DNA of 64,000 bases from Euglena gracilis. Taxonomy: Eukaryota; Euglenida; Euglenophyceae; Euglenales. Under the pieces are notes generated by a model. That model saw nothing but the letters and a program-made list of their open reading frames with translations. It made no database searches and was not told the DNA's origin. This document shows positions 1 to 32,099 of this stretch, piece by piece. Location of the stretch: contig CP154954.1 of the NCBI GenBank assembly GCA_039621445.1, positions 41,967,572 through 42,031,571 on the forward strand, written 5' to 3'. Both the position numbers and the translations under genes were made by a program. The first letter of the stretch is position 1. Each line of letters starts with the position of its first letter.

Positions 1-2
1 AG

Positions 3-23
3 GCCCAGGCCAAGAAGGAGGCG
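3..23 (+). CDS. Tentative upstream exon end of the ZFAND1-like gene
   Basis: Frame 3 reads AQAKKEA up to a GT at 24-25, in phase with the exon at 1134. Only seven codons are visible at the window edge. The Lys/Ala composition resembles the linker before the ubiquitin-like domain, but nothing else supports it. Confidence 0.25.
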
Positions 24-3000
24 GTAGAGCCGGCGGGGCGAGTTGGCCTGCTGGGCAGGCACCGACAGTTGACCAGCCCCGACCGTTGCCGACTACCCAG
101 AGAATGGCAACTGGAAAAAGTGACAAATTAATACGGATATATAGCGTAGTAATGACAATGATAATGATCCAACAAGAATTATAAAATAATAGCAATAGCA
201 ATGGCAAAGATAACAATGATATCAGTAATAATCAGAATAAATAACACCTGCAACTCGGAAGGCCGGCAAGTGCTATGAATGTCTATGGATGCTTCACCTC
301 CAGCAAAAACAGCTAAAATTGGCCAAACATGGCCAACTCCATCAAGAATACATGCTCAAAAATGCACGAAAATTGCCACACTGACCCAAAATAACCCTGA
401 GAAAAATTGAAGTGTGTTGTGTGGTCATGGTATATGATTATTATCACTGTATTATATTGTTTTCCATTCCCGTGCCCCCCCCCCCCGACAATTGACGTCC
501 CCGGGCAATTGACGCCCCCAGGCAATTGACGCCCCCGGGCAATTGTCACCCCTGGCTGTGCCAGCCAATTTGTCACCCCAGGAAATTTTCGCCCCCTTCC
601 GTGCTGCCCAATTTGTCACCCCCATTTGCAGTATTGCTCTGTGAACTTTCTTTTCGCCGCATGACTCGATTGATCTTCTACTTCGCTGCAACGCGCTGAG
701 AATTTTCGCATACCAAACGCTCTGCACAATATCACGACCATAGATTATTTTTCCTGCATTCACTTGTGTTTCAGATGGTGTTCTTGGTCATTTAGTTCAA
801 ATGTGGCTGACATTGGTGGGCAATTGACGCCCCCGGGCAATTAACGCCCCCGGGTAATTGTCATCCCTCTCTCTCTGTGCCGGCCAAATTGTCACCCCGG
901 GAATTTGTCACCCCCCTCCGTGCTGCCCAATTTGTCGCGCGACAATTGCCCCGGGGGGGGGGGGGCGGGTATGACTTATTTTTATTTTATTTTTATTTCT
1001 ATGACTTATTTTTTATTTTCTTTTACTGGCATGCACCCTAACTGCAGCCAAGTATTTGCCGGCCAGGGCCGACCACGCCGACCAGAGCACCAAAATGACA
1101 AGTGACCGTTGGTGCCTGCTGCTGGGGGCCCAGCGGTTCGCCAACACCCCGCAGACTGCCATCGGCTCCACCAGCGTGGCCTCCGAGGTGCCTCCAGTCC
1201 CCCCCCCCCCTGCTGTCTGCCCTTCTTCTTGTGATGATGCATTTTCTGCGGTATTTTCCGCATTTCTCAACCATTGAGCATTGTGCTCTTCTCAGGTTGG
1301 TGCTTTCTCAATTGGGGTATGATTTTGTTTATTTTCATTGTGTCAAAAATTCCAGATTCCCCCAGGTGCCACCGCTGGAAAATTGTGAAAACCACCGAGT
1401 GGAGTTCCAACACGTCACGGGCAGTTCAAAAACCTGGACATCAACCCTCCAAAGATAAAAATTGCGTCGGTGTGCACAAATATGCGCACCGACGCAATAC
1501 AGCTCCAGTGCGAGTTTGGCCGCATAAGTGGATGTTTTCCACTACCCCACAGAATCTCATTGGAATGAAATGGACTCTGCCCACGCAACTTCTGTCTCTG
1601 CATTGCCTCCATAGATTTTGGCTGGGAGTGATCTTTCACGGTCAAAAAAAAATGCATGAAATGACAACGATCAACGCCTTGCGGGCAAAAAAGAACAGAA
1701 CGCTGTCACGACATGCTGTCTGGCCTGCTGAACGAACTCGTCGACGTGTGAAACCATCGGGACTCACCCCCCCCTCCCCAAAGAGAGAAATTTACTAAAA
1801 GGACACAAAACTCCACTTTTACACCCCCCCCTTCCTGTGTGACAACTACCACCTGGTGGCGTTCTGGAGGTGGGGTGGCAGGTTTACCTCTTTGCTTGCT
1901 TTCTGAACCTATACTGCGGTGTGGAGGTTTTTGAAGTTGGTTACAAAAGGAGTGGATTTTCACATTCAACAAATGAAAAAATATAAAATAATAGGTTGAA
2001 ATGGGCTGTTAGAGAACTCTGCCGCTATTGGTTGATGAGGTGGGAACAAAGAACACAGGAGGATTGCTACCTGTCACCTGTTGAGTTCGGCGGCAAGTTG
2101 TTTTTCACTACCCACCTACCCACTGATGTTTAAGACTCTGTCACACCCACAAAGCAGCAAAAACAATGTCGGTGTGCGCAAGTGCGCACATGGACGATGT
2201 GTGCATTGCCCGCAACACCCATGTTTATAACCAGCCAAGACCCCTTACGTTGGCGTTTTTGGAGCTGGAAATTGAATGTGATGAAATTGTTGTATTTTTT
2301 TTATATTCTTATGGTGCTGGACCCAGCCCCAAGAGCATCGCCAGTATATTTGGGTGGTTGGTGTGCGCAAATGTGTAAATATACTGGCGATTCAAAAGGT
2401 TGATTTGTGCAAATGACTAAAACTCATTTTAATTTTGCTTGACCACAAGAGAAAAGTGAAAACAGGAGGAGAGTGTGAGGGGTGTTGTGTTCAAAGTGGA
2501 GGTTCTGTGTGATGTGTTTGAGAAGGTCAGATAAAGTGTGTTATTGTAAACCCTCCCCCAAATAATACCCCCCCCTCTCGGGGTCCGACTTCGGTCACCG
2601 AATTAATACCCCCCCCCCAATTTCGGGCCGAACCTGAAAAAGTTGGTAAAAATCACCATCTCTGATAATAAATCACAGAAAAAGGTTGATTTTTCTGATC
2701 ATCTGGTCTTCAAAAATGCTCAATTTCATGAGAAAGTGCAAAAATGACCCCAAAGGGGGGTTTTTGGGTGCTATTTTGGGTACCATGGGAGACTTCGAAA
2801 AATTTCGAAACTTTTGGGCAGCTATTACCCCCCCAATAATCATTTTGGCTAAAATGCTGGAGGGTAAAGGCACCTTTAAACTCAATTTTCAGGAGAAAAC
2901 CTCGAAGTGCCATTTATTTTGATGTTTCAGGGGTCAAAAAAAAAGGTTTTAACAGGCTCAACAGCTATGCCCAAATTCAGGCCAGAAGTCTGGTCTCTTT

Positions 3001-4720
3001 GTTGTATTTAAATATTTAAATGCTACAAAAATAAATTTGCATTTGCGGAGTTTCAAACTGCAGTGATGTGGAACCCTCTAAATGATATGTGTGTGACGTT
3101 GTACAAGTAATTGGTGCATGCCATAGACCCAGTTTGCGCCACGGTGTTATGTACCCGGGTGTTATGCCTGGACCTCCAAAAGGCGTAAACTGTCAGCTGC
3201 CCCCCCCCCCGTTTGCTTTGTTTGCTTCGTTTTTTTTTTATTTCGAGCTTTCTTTGCCTTTTTATGCCGAGGTCCATTCTGGCTCACCCCCTGTGCCTCC
3301 GCCATCGTCCTCTCAGGACCGCGTCGTGTTCCCGGTCTACTTCGCCCCCGAGATCGCCGTGCCCCCTCCCAGGGCCCGGCGGCGGGCCCGGGGTTGGGGA
3401 AGGGGGGGCGTGTTTGAGCCGTTAGGGTTGCCCGCCCTCCCTCTCCTCCCGCCTTGCCTCGCCCGGCCCTCCCGGCCCTGGCCCCGTGCCACATGTACTT
3501 CAGCCGGCGGTGGGTGGTGGGCAAAGTGGTGGACCAGGTCTGCGCCCAAGGTGTGCCTCGGCCTGCTCGACGTGGGGATTTGGGCCGCTGGGCCCGGGGG
3601 AGAGGGCATTCTCAGTTTTCGCGGATTTCGATGGCCATTTTTTACCGTGACGAATCTTTTGCAGTCATGCCTCCCAGAAAGGTATTGCCAATCCTGAACC
3701 TGCTGATCTTTCACGTAACAACCTGGAGGGATAGAGGGCAGTGGGTGAGTCACCGAAGTTGTCAATTGGTCACCTGGGTGCCAATGGTGGCCACATTGGT
3801 TTGCCATCTGTCAATTTTTTCACATTTGTCTCAACCTGTGTATCTCTCGCCAATGTATGTGTGCCTCTAGGAGTGAGGAATGAGTTTCCAGAGGTCATGG
3901 CAGCATGAAAAGGCAAACGACTGAAACCACATTCAATGGGAGTTGTATAATGCATTCAAGGAAAGAGTGTCATGCACAGGACACCACGGGGTTCTGGACC
4001 CCCCACATCCACCTGGAAATGTTTTGTATTCCCTCAACACCTTTGGGTTGGAGGATCACAAATGTGCGGTTACACCTGTTTTCGCTCCTGTAACCCCCCA
4101 AATAAACTAGTTGGGTCCTTGCCCCTGGCAAATAACTTGGCGGGGGGCAAGCCAAAATGATGGTTCCAGGAGTTGGGCGCCCTGCCAGGTCATTTGGGGG
4201 GGGGGGGGTTGTTTCATTTCAAGAGGAAGCTACCCAGAGAAAATAGAATGAGGCTTCTTTCTTTGCGCACTTTTGCAATCATTTGGACATAATTGTTGCC
4301 GCCGCTCTGTGCAGCCAAACTCAAGAACGAGAACAACCGCGTGCCAGAGGAGGAGCAGTACCGGCTGTTCAACCTGAAGTTCTGCGTGCCACTGCCGGGC
4401 AAGTGTGTCGCCCCCCCCCCCCATAGCCCCATCGGTCTGGGCTACCTTCCTTCTGCCTCTCACCTCCAACCCCCCCCCGGGCCAGTCCAGCCCCCCTCCC
4501 CCTGTAACCGCCAGCGGAACCCGGATGGCCTCGACCGGTCCGCCACAGTGCGACGCTTGCCTCGCTGGCGCCGGAGCTGCAGCCGGGGGACCCCCTCATG
4601 CTGGCCCGCGGCCTGGCCCTGCCCCCGGCGGTGGCGGAGGAGGTGCAGGCGGCGCTGGCCAAGGGCGGGCGGACTTCTGACGGGAAGCCCGGGCGGAAGG
4701 GCGACTGCACCGTGTGCTGA
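3..4720 (+). CDS. ZFAND1: ZFAND1-like AN1 zinc finger / ubiquitin-like protein, 5' partial, multi-exon
   Basis: Exons: 3-23 (tentative), 1134-1187, 3317-3366, 3486-3550, 4315-4402, 4549-4720. From 1134 onward they join in phase and give a protein C-terminus that follows the human ZFAND1 C-terminal region: AIGSTSVASEDRVVF (compare AVGDKSVPQTERIYF in the family), then HMYFSRRWVVGK (compare PMFFCHRWSIGK), then KLKNENNR (compare RLQNDNNK). In ZFAND1 this region is the ubiquitin-like domain after two AN1 zinc fingers. The family is linked to proteasome and p97 recruitment to stress granules. The zinc fingers would lie before the window start. The protein ends in CTVC at 4718-4720 (TGA), and AATAAA follows at 4868. 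One intron (3367-3485) is nonconventional. The link between 23 and 1134 is uncertain. Confidence 0.72.
478..962. repeat. CAATTGACGCCCCCGGG satellite-like repeats, two clusters
   Basis: A unit of about 17 bp is repeated at 487-560 and 818-870, with variants CAATTGTCACCCC and CCAATTTGTCACCCC to 955. Each cluster is bounded by C or G runs (477-487, 953-966). Lies in the presumed first intron of the ZFAND1-like gene. Confidence 0.8.
1134..1187 (+). CDS. ZFAND1: ZFAND1-like gene, exon encoding the linker into the ubiquitin-like domain
   Basis: The acceptor is gggggcccag and the donor is GAG|gtgcct. Eighteen codons, phase 0 to phase 0, ending AIGSTSVASE, which lines up with the AVGDKSVPQTE stretch of ZFAND1. 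The surrounding 24-1133 and 1188-3316 stretches are intronic and hold repeats. Confidence 0.6.
2547..2845. mobile_element. Non-autonomous element of the C6-8 AAATAAyA family
   Basis: Begins TAAACCCTCCCCCAAATAAT, has GGGGTCCGACTTCGG near 2578-2593, and ends near a C run with AATAATC. The internal TTTTTGGGT...GACTTCGA stretch resembles that of the element at 24116. No coding capacity. Confidence 0.5.
3317..3366 (+). CDS. ZFAND1: ZFAND1-like gene, first beta strand of the ubiquitin-like domain
   Basis: The acceptor is cctctcag. The exon reads DRVVFPVYFAPEIAVP and leaves two bases (CC). Pairing with the G at 3486 completes a Pro codon. The GT-AG reading of this junction (donor at 3359) does not keep phase; the nonconventional border at 3366/3367 does. 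Confidence 0.65.
3367..3485 (+). other. Nonconventional intron (119 nt) with pairing ends
   Basis: Starts TCCCAGGG and ends CTGGCCCC. CAG at +4 to +6 (3370-3372) is complementary to CTG at -8 to -6 (3478-3480). The stem extends to about 11 of 13 pairs (3370-3382 with 3468-3480). Removal restores phase and the conserved MYFSRRW context. Confidence 0.7.
3486..3550 (+). CDS. ZFAND1: ZFAND1-like gene, exon with MYFSRRWVVGKVVD
   Basis: Contains the best-conserved block of the family (FSRRWVVGKVVDQVCAQ). Ends CAA G|gtgtgc. The single G joins CC at 4315 to give Ala, so the protein reads QAKLKNENNR across the intron. Confidence 0.75.
4092..4213. mobile_element. Short C6-8 AAATAA-family element near the ZFAND1-like 3' end
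   Basis: AACCCCCCAAATAAACTAG at the left and TCATTTGGGG...GGTT at the right form imperfect inverted ends about 120 bp apart. Confidence 0.4.
4315..4402 (+). CDS. ZFAND1: ZFAND1-like gene, penultimate exon
   Basis: Acceptor ctctgtgcag, donor AA|gtgtgt. Encodes KLKNENNR through LKFCVPLPG, matching the LQNDNN and HITSGEALPL part of ZFAND1. The AA left over joins T at 4549 to give Asn. Confidence 0.75.
4549..4720 (+). CDS. ZFAND1: ZFAND1-like gene, last exon and stop
   Basis: Acceptor gtccgccacag. Encodes ATLASLAPELQPGDPLMLA and a short basic tail ending GDCTVC, then TGA at 4718-4720. Third codon positions are nearly all G or C, like the kinase gene downstream and unlike the introns. Confidence 0.72.
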
Positions 4721-4867
4721 CCCATGGGTGTATGCCAGGGAATTTCTGAAGCCGGACCCCACCCTACCCCCAGAGGGGGCAGGGGGAATGGTCCAGCCAG
4801 CAAGCCAGCACTTTTTTTCCAGCCATCTCCCAACTGAGCTGAGCTGTGGAGCCCCCTTTATTCATGT

Positions 4868-4873
4868 AAATAA
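4868..4873 (+). terminator. Probable polyadenylation signal of the ZFAND1-like gene
   Basis: AATAAA 148 bases after the stop codon, followed by GT-rich sequence (gtttgtag). Confidence 0.5.
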
Positions 4874-4890
4874 AGTTTGTAGCCCGGACC

Positions 4891-5470
4891 GAAGAACTTT
4901 CGATGCAAAGCATTGAATTTTTTTTTCAAAAAAGGGTCAAATAGCCATCGTCATCTGAAAATTTTGCTGAAGAAAACCCCAGCTGGATTTGGGCAGTTTT
5001 CGCCCCCTTTTCGGGGACCAGCTGGGTGCCACACGGCAGCCATAGGACTCGCCCCCCGGACCACTGATCCAGCCAGCCAGTACCTTTGTCCAGCCGGCTG
5101 GCTGGACCCTCCTGGGTCCTGAAGCAATTCCCTGGTAGGTGCATGTTTGTAGTCCCTTTGATGCAATGTTGCCTGCTGTGGTGTGCGACGGTTCGATGCA
5201 CGACAGCACAGCACAGTACAGCATGCGGGTTCTTTTTGATTCCTCCTTTTCATCATGTTGCCTCTTCTGGTCCGTATCGATGGCTGAAGAGATCTGCTCC
5301 AGGGGTGAGGTCTGGGAAGGAGGTATTTTTGCCTGAGATATGTGCCCTGTGAGGCAATGCACATTTTCCCTCGGACCAATTGAGCATTTGAGGTTTTGGT
5401 GAGCAAAAAAAAATTGAATTGAGTTTTCTCCAATGAGTTTATGTTCCGTTTATTTTCCGGATAGATGACT
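4891..5470. other. Intergenic spacer, no gene seen
   Basis: Between the ZFAND1-like 3' end and a GACA microsatellite. Mixed composition; short overlapping open frames in all frames without acceptor/donor support. Confidence 0.5.
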
Positions 5471-5475
5471 AGCTA

Positions 5476-5502
5476 GCTAGATAGACAGACAGATAGACAG
5501 GA

Positions 5503-5578
<76 letters not shown>

Positions 5579-5604
5579 GTAGATAACAGATAGATAGATA
5601 GAAT
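5476..5604. repeat. GACA/GATA microsatellite
   Basis: Mostly tandem GACA (about 17 units, 5508-5578), flanked on both sides by GATA units. Confidence 0.95.
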
Positions 5605-5974
5605 AGATAGATGGATGGGTTCTCAATGAACAGATTGTTGAGAAGCATGTTTACACCCTTGAATATTAGCAAGTGTCGGCTATTTCAGAAGACTGCTGAA
5701 TGTGCAAGATTTGATTTGTGTGGATTGTATGTGTCTGAGTTTTCATGCATTTTCCCGATTGCCAGTTGCCCCCGGCACAATCAGAAAGAACCTCTGGGTA
5801 GTGTGCATTCTTGGAGGTGCTTAGCCAACCAAAACAACAGTGTTTCTCCATATTTTGTGGTTAGGTTGCAAACACAAAATTTGTGGTTAGGTTGCATCTG
5901 CGGCTTGGGGGGGGGAGGCAGGGTGGGTGCTGACCCTTGTGATATCCCACGTCATGCGTCAGGTGCCCCTTTCG

Positions 5975-6722
5975 TAGGGGGGCGAATGCCCCCCTATGGC
6001 CACCCCTGTGGCCAGAAGGGAAAATGGGGGGAGCGAGGGGAAGAAAGAGGGAACCGCTGTGGAGACCAACAGCTGAAAACGCGACTCCGATGCCTCTGTC
6101 GGGGGGGCATGGCGCTTCGTGCGACCGCCCGGGGGATATGGCAGGGGGTCTTCGGGCTCACCGGCCTAGGAGGAGCACACCCCCCAGCAACCCAACCCCA
6201 AAGGGGAGCCAGCAGAGAGGACCCACCCGCGAGGCAGTGGACCGCCCAAACCAACCCCAGACAGGGCATGGAGCGCGGGTACCAGAACGTAAGGAACTAC
6301 TGGTACCCAGCGGCACACTACCCACCTGCCACCGGCCCTAAGGCCGAGACTTGGTAACCCGGGTTTACCGAAACCGCGGGACCGTGAGGCCACACTGGAA
6401 TTTTCAAGTCATGGCGTTGTTCCCGCGCCATGCATCCCCCACACAGAAAAGTGGGAAGAGGGCAGGAGGCAAGAGCAGCACCGGGGCGCAAGGGTGTAGA
6501 CCCACCCACAGGAACCACACCAACCACACAAGGTGAGTGTATGTCCCTACAGTGCTGGAATTACACCAGAGTTGCTCACCCGGCCAGGCGGAGCAACAAA
6601 AGAGCACTGGTATAAGGGGTCCTTGGCCACTCACCACACAGCAAACTGGGCCAGAAGCGAAGTTAGCGCCAGCCATAAACAGACGAGAAGCCTTAGTGCA
6701 ACTAAGGGGGGCGAATGCCCCG
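5975..6722. repeat. Dispersed GC-rich element bounded by GGGGGGCGAATGCCCC direct repeats
   Basis: The 16-mer GGGGGGCGAATGCCCC occurs at about 5978 and 6706. The inner part is GC-rich with long open frames in several frames and no recognisable domain. Its right part (6571-6712) recurs inverted at 9590-9716. Confidence 0.5.
6571..6712 (+). repeat. Repeat R1, + copy (inverted partner at 9590)
   Basis: About 125 bp, from GTTGCTCACCCGGCCAGG to AGTGCAACTAAGGGGG, is the imperfect reverse complement of 9590-9716. Confidence 0.75.
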
Positions 6723-7082
6723 GGAAGCCCTTTGGTATCGAGGCAGGTGGTGGGGAGTCCTGACCCCCCCCCTGGGGTCAAGGTGGTCGGGGGGGGGTCC
6801 AGGCTAACCCCCCAGAAGTTGAAGGGGGCTCCGGACCCCCCACCCTCTCCTTGGCGGGTTTTAAAAAGGCGAATCTTCCGTGTGCAAAAAGGACAAAAAA
6901 TGCCCCCCCCCCCTCACTTAAAAGCATGGTGCACTTTTTTGCTTGCTTTTTTGCTTGATATTTGGGTATATTCCATTTATGTGTATATATTCTTTTATGG
7001 CAGGTGGGAATTTTAGTACCCCCCAGGTGGTACTAAAGTTCACCCCACGATGGCCACCCGGGTACCCTGGGGTTAGTGAAGG

Positions 7083-7500
7083 GCGTAACCCCCCCCCTAA
7101 TAGTGCTGCGGGGCCAATAGAGCTGCGGGTCCAAATAGTGCTGCACCCCCTGCCGGATGAAGCGAGCGTCCAATAGTGCTGCACCCCCCCCAAATCACAG
7201 CAATGTGAAATGGGTAGAAGCTGGTGCAGCCTACTGCAGGAACCTTTTTTAATCCACAGAGATGGGAAAGGGGGCAAATTCCCACCCGAGCAACTCACAG
7301 AAGTCGTCCGAAGATGAACCACACGACCTCACTGCCTCAGAGAAGGACATTGAGCAGACAAAAAGGGTGCCTGTGGTGATAGGCCGGGACTAAGAGGCAC
7401 CCAGTCCAATAGTGCTGCGGGTCCAAATAGTGCTGCACCCCCCCCCCCCCGGCGGAGGCGGCCGTCCAATAGAGCTGCGGGTGCAATACTATTTGGGGGG
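7083..7500. repeat. CCAATAGTGCTGCGG / CCAAATAGTGCTGCACCCC interspersed repeat cluster
   Basis: About nine copies of AATAG[T/A]GCTGC separated by C runs and short spacers, in the spacer upstream of the kinase gene. Confidence 0.75.
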
Positions 7501-7521
7501 TTAGGGTTAGGGTTAGGGTGA
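7499..7521 (+). repeat. Interstitial TTAGGG repeats
   Basis: Three consecutive TTAGGG units plus GTGAGG. Similar short runs occur at 27860, 58570 (CCCTAA) and 62047. Confidence 0.8.
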
Positions 7522-7777
7522 GGTCACCCATTTTTGTATTTTTGGATTTGGAGCAATTTTTGAATATTTTTTTTCATTTTGGCAATTTTTGCTTTTTTTC
7601 ACTCAGATTTTTTGCGCATTTCTGCACACTTTCCAAACTGCGCATTTTTTTGTGCTTTTTTTTGCTCATTTGTGCTCATTCGAGCCCGGCTGGCGCATTT
7701 TCCTCCCTGATCAAGGCTGTATGGAATCTAAGCCCAGCAGCCCAAGGACCATTTCTGTCCCATTGTTGCCTTCCTGC
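7522..7777. other. T-rich stretch upstream of the kinase gene
   Basis: Long T runs (7555-7680) upstream of the first visible kinase exon. No promoter motif that I can defend. Confidence 0.35.
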
Positions 7778-7809
7778 AGCCCTTAGCATGGTTTTGCCAC
7801 TCCGCTCAC
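7778..7809 (+). promoter_or_regulatory. Possible acceptor (cis or spliced-leader) upstream of the kinase start
   Basis: The pyrimidine-rich run ttgccttcctgcag ends at 7779, 30 bases before the ATG at 7810. If this is a euglenid, this could be the site where a spliced leader is added; it could equally be an ordinary acceptor with an exon upstream, because the frame is open back to it. An ATG at 7788 opens a short overlapping upstream frame. Confidence 0.3.
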
Positions 7810-28778
<20,969 letters not shown>

Positions 28779-29570
28779 TCCTCCCCTGCCCCTGCCCAGC
28801 GCGGCCGAGCCCTGCCCCTGTCGATACCGCCCCGGGCGTTTCATGGCGGTGGCGGGCCGGCCCCGGCGGTCAACCGCCTCGAATGCCCGCCTGAATGTCT
28901 CGGCGCTGGCAAAATGCTCGCATTTCCCGCCCCCCCCCCATTTTTCAAGAAGGCCCCTCCCGAGTCGCTGGCCTGCGCTCAACTTGTGAAACGTCAGAGC
29001 CATTTGTGTTTCCCAACTCCTGGTCAACTCTCTCAACCATTCTTCGGATGCAACTCCTTGGAGGGTGCTGCGCCCTTGCTTTATTCGGCCACCATCTGCA
29101 TTTGTGACTTTTGATTTGAGCACGCACAATTGCCATCTTCAAAGTCAGTGAGGCACCGGCTGCTTCCTGAACAACAGTGTCACTTGACTGGCAACCACTC
29201 CCACTTCTCTGCTGCTCCTCATCGGGTGGGGGATGGTCCGGGAGGTGATATCAACAACAAAAATCAGCCGAAAAATCACCACAAACCACAAATTTTCCGA
29301 ACAATTCGTCCGATTTTTGCCAGTTCTCACCAAATCAGACCCTGGTCCGACTTTTCGAGGTACTTTTTTTATTATTTTTGTTTTCAGCCAACCCTGCCCC
29401 CCCCCCACCCAATCCATCATTTCATTTCCCAAAAGTATATTTTCCTCATGGGTGTTTTGTACCATGTGAAATTGGTGTGAAAAAAGGAACCTCAGAAGTT
29501 TCATTACTGTGCCTGGAAATAGCATTTCCAGTGAATTCTACCACCACTCACCTTCAGGGGGTCTTAAATA
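28779..29570. other. Spacer after the kinase gene, no gene supported
   Basis: Short open frames only. A GC-rich stretch to 28990 stays open in a second frame, but has no acceptor evidence separate from exon 22. Confidence 0.4.
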
Positions 29571-29576
29571 TGGGCG

Positions 29577-29621
29577 GTGTTGTTGTTGCTGCTGCTGCTG
29601 CTGCTGTTGTTGTTATTGTTG
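29577..29621. repeat. TGC/TGT trinucleotide repeat
   Basis: TGTTGTTGCTGCTGCTG run of 14-15 units. Confidence 0.9.
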
Positions 29622-30224
29622 TCGGATGGGGTGGGAGGGCTTATTATGGTTTGGTTTCGTAGAAACATTTGAAGGAACACGCCACCATCCCCTGTCGGGC
29701 GAAATGCCCGGGCTGCGGCTAGGCTGACCCGTGTCCCAAAGGCCATTCCCACCCACCCCTCACCCCAGGGTCGGCCCGCAGCGGTCCCTCGCGAGGGGTC
29801 ACTGTTGATGTGCGGGAGGACGCCGGTGGGTGGAGGTTTTCTTTTGGTGTCTGCATTGCTTCGCTGGTTGGTGTTCTGTCATTGGACCATGTCGCTGTTT
29901 TGCACTTCTGGCACCGGGGAATGGGGCACACCCAGGCTGGCCCTTTTCCGCCTTCTTCCCCTGACCTTCGCCTAACCACATGTAGTGCACCACGGCCTTG
30001 TAGTGTGCGGTGCGGAATTTCTCATCTCTCTGACGCCACCGGGGAGTTGCACACGCATCACTATTTCAGAAGGTATTCACATTTGATTTCAGGGTAGTCT
30101 GGTCAATGTTGTTGTTTTTTAAACCTCAGAGTTCTCACTCGATGCCCACCGCTTCCGGGGCGTCGCGCACCTTTTGTTCTCGTTTCATTCACCCCTCTGG
30201 GGAGAATTGGGTGTAGGGATGCGG

Positions 30225-30310
30225 AAGTGGGTGACTGGTTCCCGAAAAGTGAATGACTGGTTTTTTGAAAGTGGAAAGTGACCCCCCGGGATCGGTAATA
30301 ATGGTCTGGA
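30225..30310. repeat. Fragment related to MITE family M1
   Basis: GTGACTGGTT...GAATGACTGGTTTTTTGAAAG followed by GGAAAGTGACCCCCC and TAATAATGGTCTGGACC, as in the right half of 13967-14272. Confidence 0.55.
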
Positions 30311-30992
30311 CCCCCCCCTCCCACCTCCTGAGGGCTACCTTGGTACCAAGAAAATCCTCCCTAGCACTTTGCACCAGGGAAGTTGCTTTGCACTAGGGAA
30401 CATGTGTTTTGCACCGTAAAACTCATGTTGTTATTATCTGCTTTGTCAATACGGGGGGAGAAAACTTGCGTGAAAATGCAGTGTGGGGCACTTTTTGAAG
30501 CCCCTCAAAAATCTTTCCATTTTTCGGCCACTTTTGGCCATTTTTTGCCAGTGTTTGTTGCTTCTGGCTCCTTCTTGCTGCTTTTCGCTGTCTTTGGCAA
30601 TTTTTTTGCTGCTTTGTCTTTGTCACTTTTAGCACCCTTTTTTCCCACCTTTGGCTATTTTTGACCACTATTGGCCTTTTTTGGCCACATTTGGCCATTT
30701 TGACCATTTTTGACCATTTTTTGCCATTTTTTGGGGATAAGCTCGAAAATCTCCCTTTCTCAGCAATCTCGAGGGGGGATTCCTCAAGAATCTCGATTTT
30801 CTCAGACCCCAGATCAAGACCCACCTTGATGCAAATAAGTGAGGGGAACGCATTTTTGACACCGGAAAAATTTTTTATCCCCCAATGTCTGCCCTGGACG
30901 ACCCCCTCCGGGGTGAGAGCACCCCCTGGGGGGTGGGAGCATCCCCTGGGCAGTGCTCCCTCCCCCCGTCTGAAAACATCCCTTGTCCCAAC

Positions 30993-31250
30993 CATACCAT
31001 TGCTTAAGTTGTGTCTGACCCCCCCCCTTGGAGGCAACTGACTGGTTTTTGCAGTGTGGCTGACTGGTTTTTGGCTCCGGACCCCCCCGGGTTGGCCAGG
31101 AATGGCTGAAGGTGGCCACCTGGCACCGAAGGCACCAGGAAATTTTGGGGGGGGTTTGGCCAGAATCCATTGACAAAGTGAAAGTGAGATTGATTGGCTG
31201 GTTTTTGAAAGGAAAGTGACCCCCCCCCGTGGTTGGTAAGCAATGGCATG
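30993..31250. mobile_element. MITE-like element, family M1, second copy
   Basis: Imperfect ends CATACCATTGCTTA and TAAGCAATGGCATG. Same internal order as 13967-14272, including GGCACCGAAGGCACC at 31122-31136, AAATTTT, and GGAAAGTGACCCC. Confidence 0.68.
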
Positions 31251-32099
31251 TTCCCACCCCCCCAGGGTCATCCATACATCATCCTCATTCATATGTCCCT
31301 GATGGGGGGGATGGAGGGATGGCTGGATTCCATTCAACGCATCCATTTCACATGTTTGTGAAGGTGAATGATGAAAGTTTCCGTCAATTGTGCCCATCCT
31401 TCATTCGATGCCACACTCCCTCTTCTTCTCTTTCTTCTCCGTCTGTGATGCACTTTTTCGTCCACGGTCATTGTAAATTATTCTGGTCCTTGAGTGGGGC
31501 TCTTAATTGCTTTTGCCCCCCTCCCCCGGAAAATAATCGGAATGGATGCCCCACAGGTTTTTCAATCACAAAATCGACACAAAACCTCGGTTTTTAAGGA
31601 GGAAGGGGCCCTCCCTCCCCCCTGGGTGCCGTGTCTAGGGAGGGCAGGCACTAAAAATTCCCTAAATATTCAACCTGAACCCAACCTGTCTTTGGCAACT
31701 GAGGGGAGGGTTTCGTACTCCCTCGAGGCAGACCGAGAAGGGAGGAAGGGACACCGAGGGCGAAGCACAAAGACATTGTGAGGCCATGCCTTGCTCGCCG
31801 GGGGTTTGTTGTGTGATTGTTCGCTGCGCTGGGTGAGGAGGTCCCGCTTAGTGCCGCCTCGCCGGAGTTGGCTGCATTGTCTCCGACGTGGCGACCATGG
31901 CGCTGTCTTTTCCCCTGGGGGGGTCCCCCCCCCTCTGCCCCCCCCTGGCCCCCATCTTCTGACCGAGGGCGTTTGAAGACAAATTTTCGTATGTGGGTGG
32001 GGGGGTCGGGCTCACAATGTCTTTGTGCTTCGCCCTCGGTGCCCCTTCCTCCCTTCTCGGTCTGCCTCGAGGGAGTGCGAAACACCTCGGGCTCCGCAC

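Noticed and set aside
5508-5578. Possible CRISPR-like array
   Set aside because: Uniform 4-bp tandem repeat without spacers. The 32-34 bp units at 21.3 and 22.5 kb also have only A/T runs as spacers, and the genome is eukaryotic.
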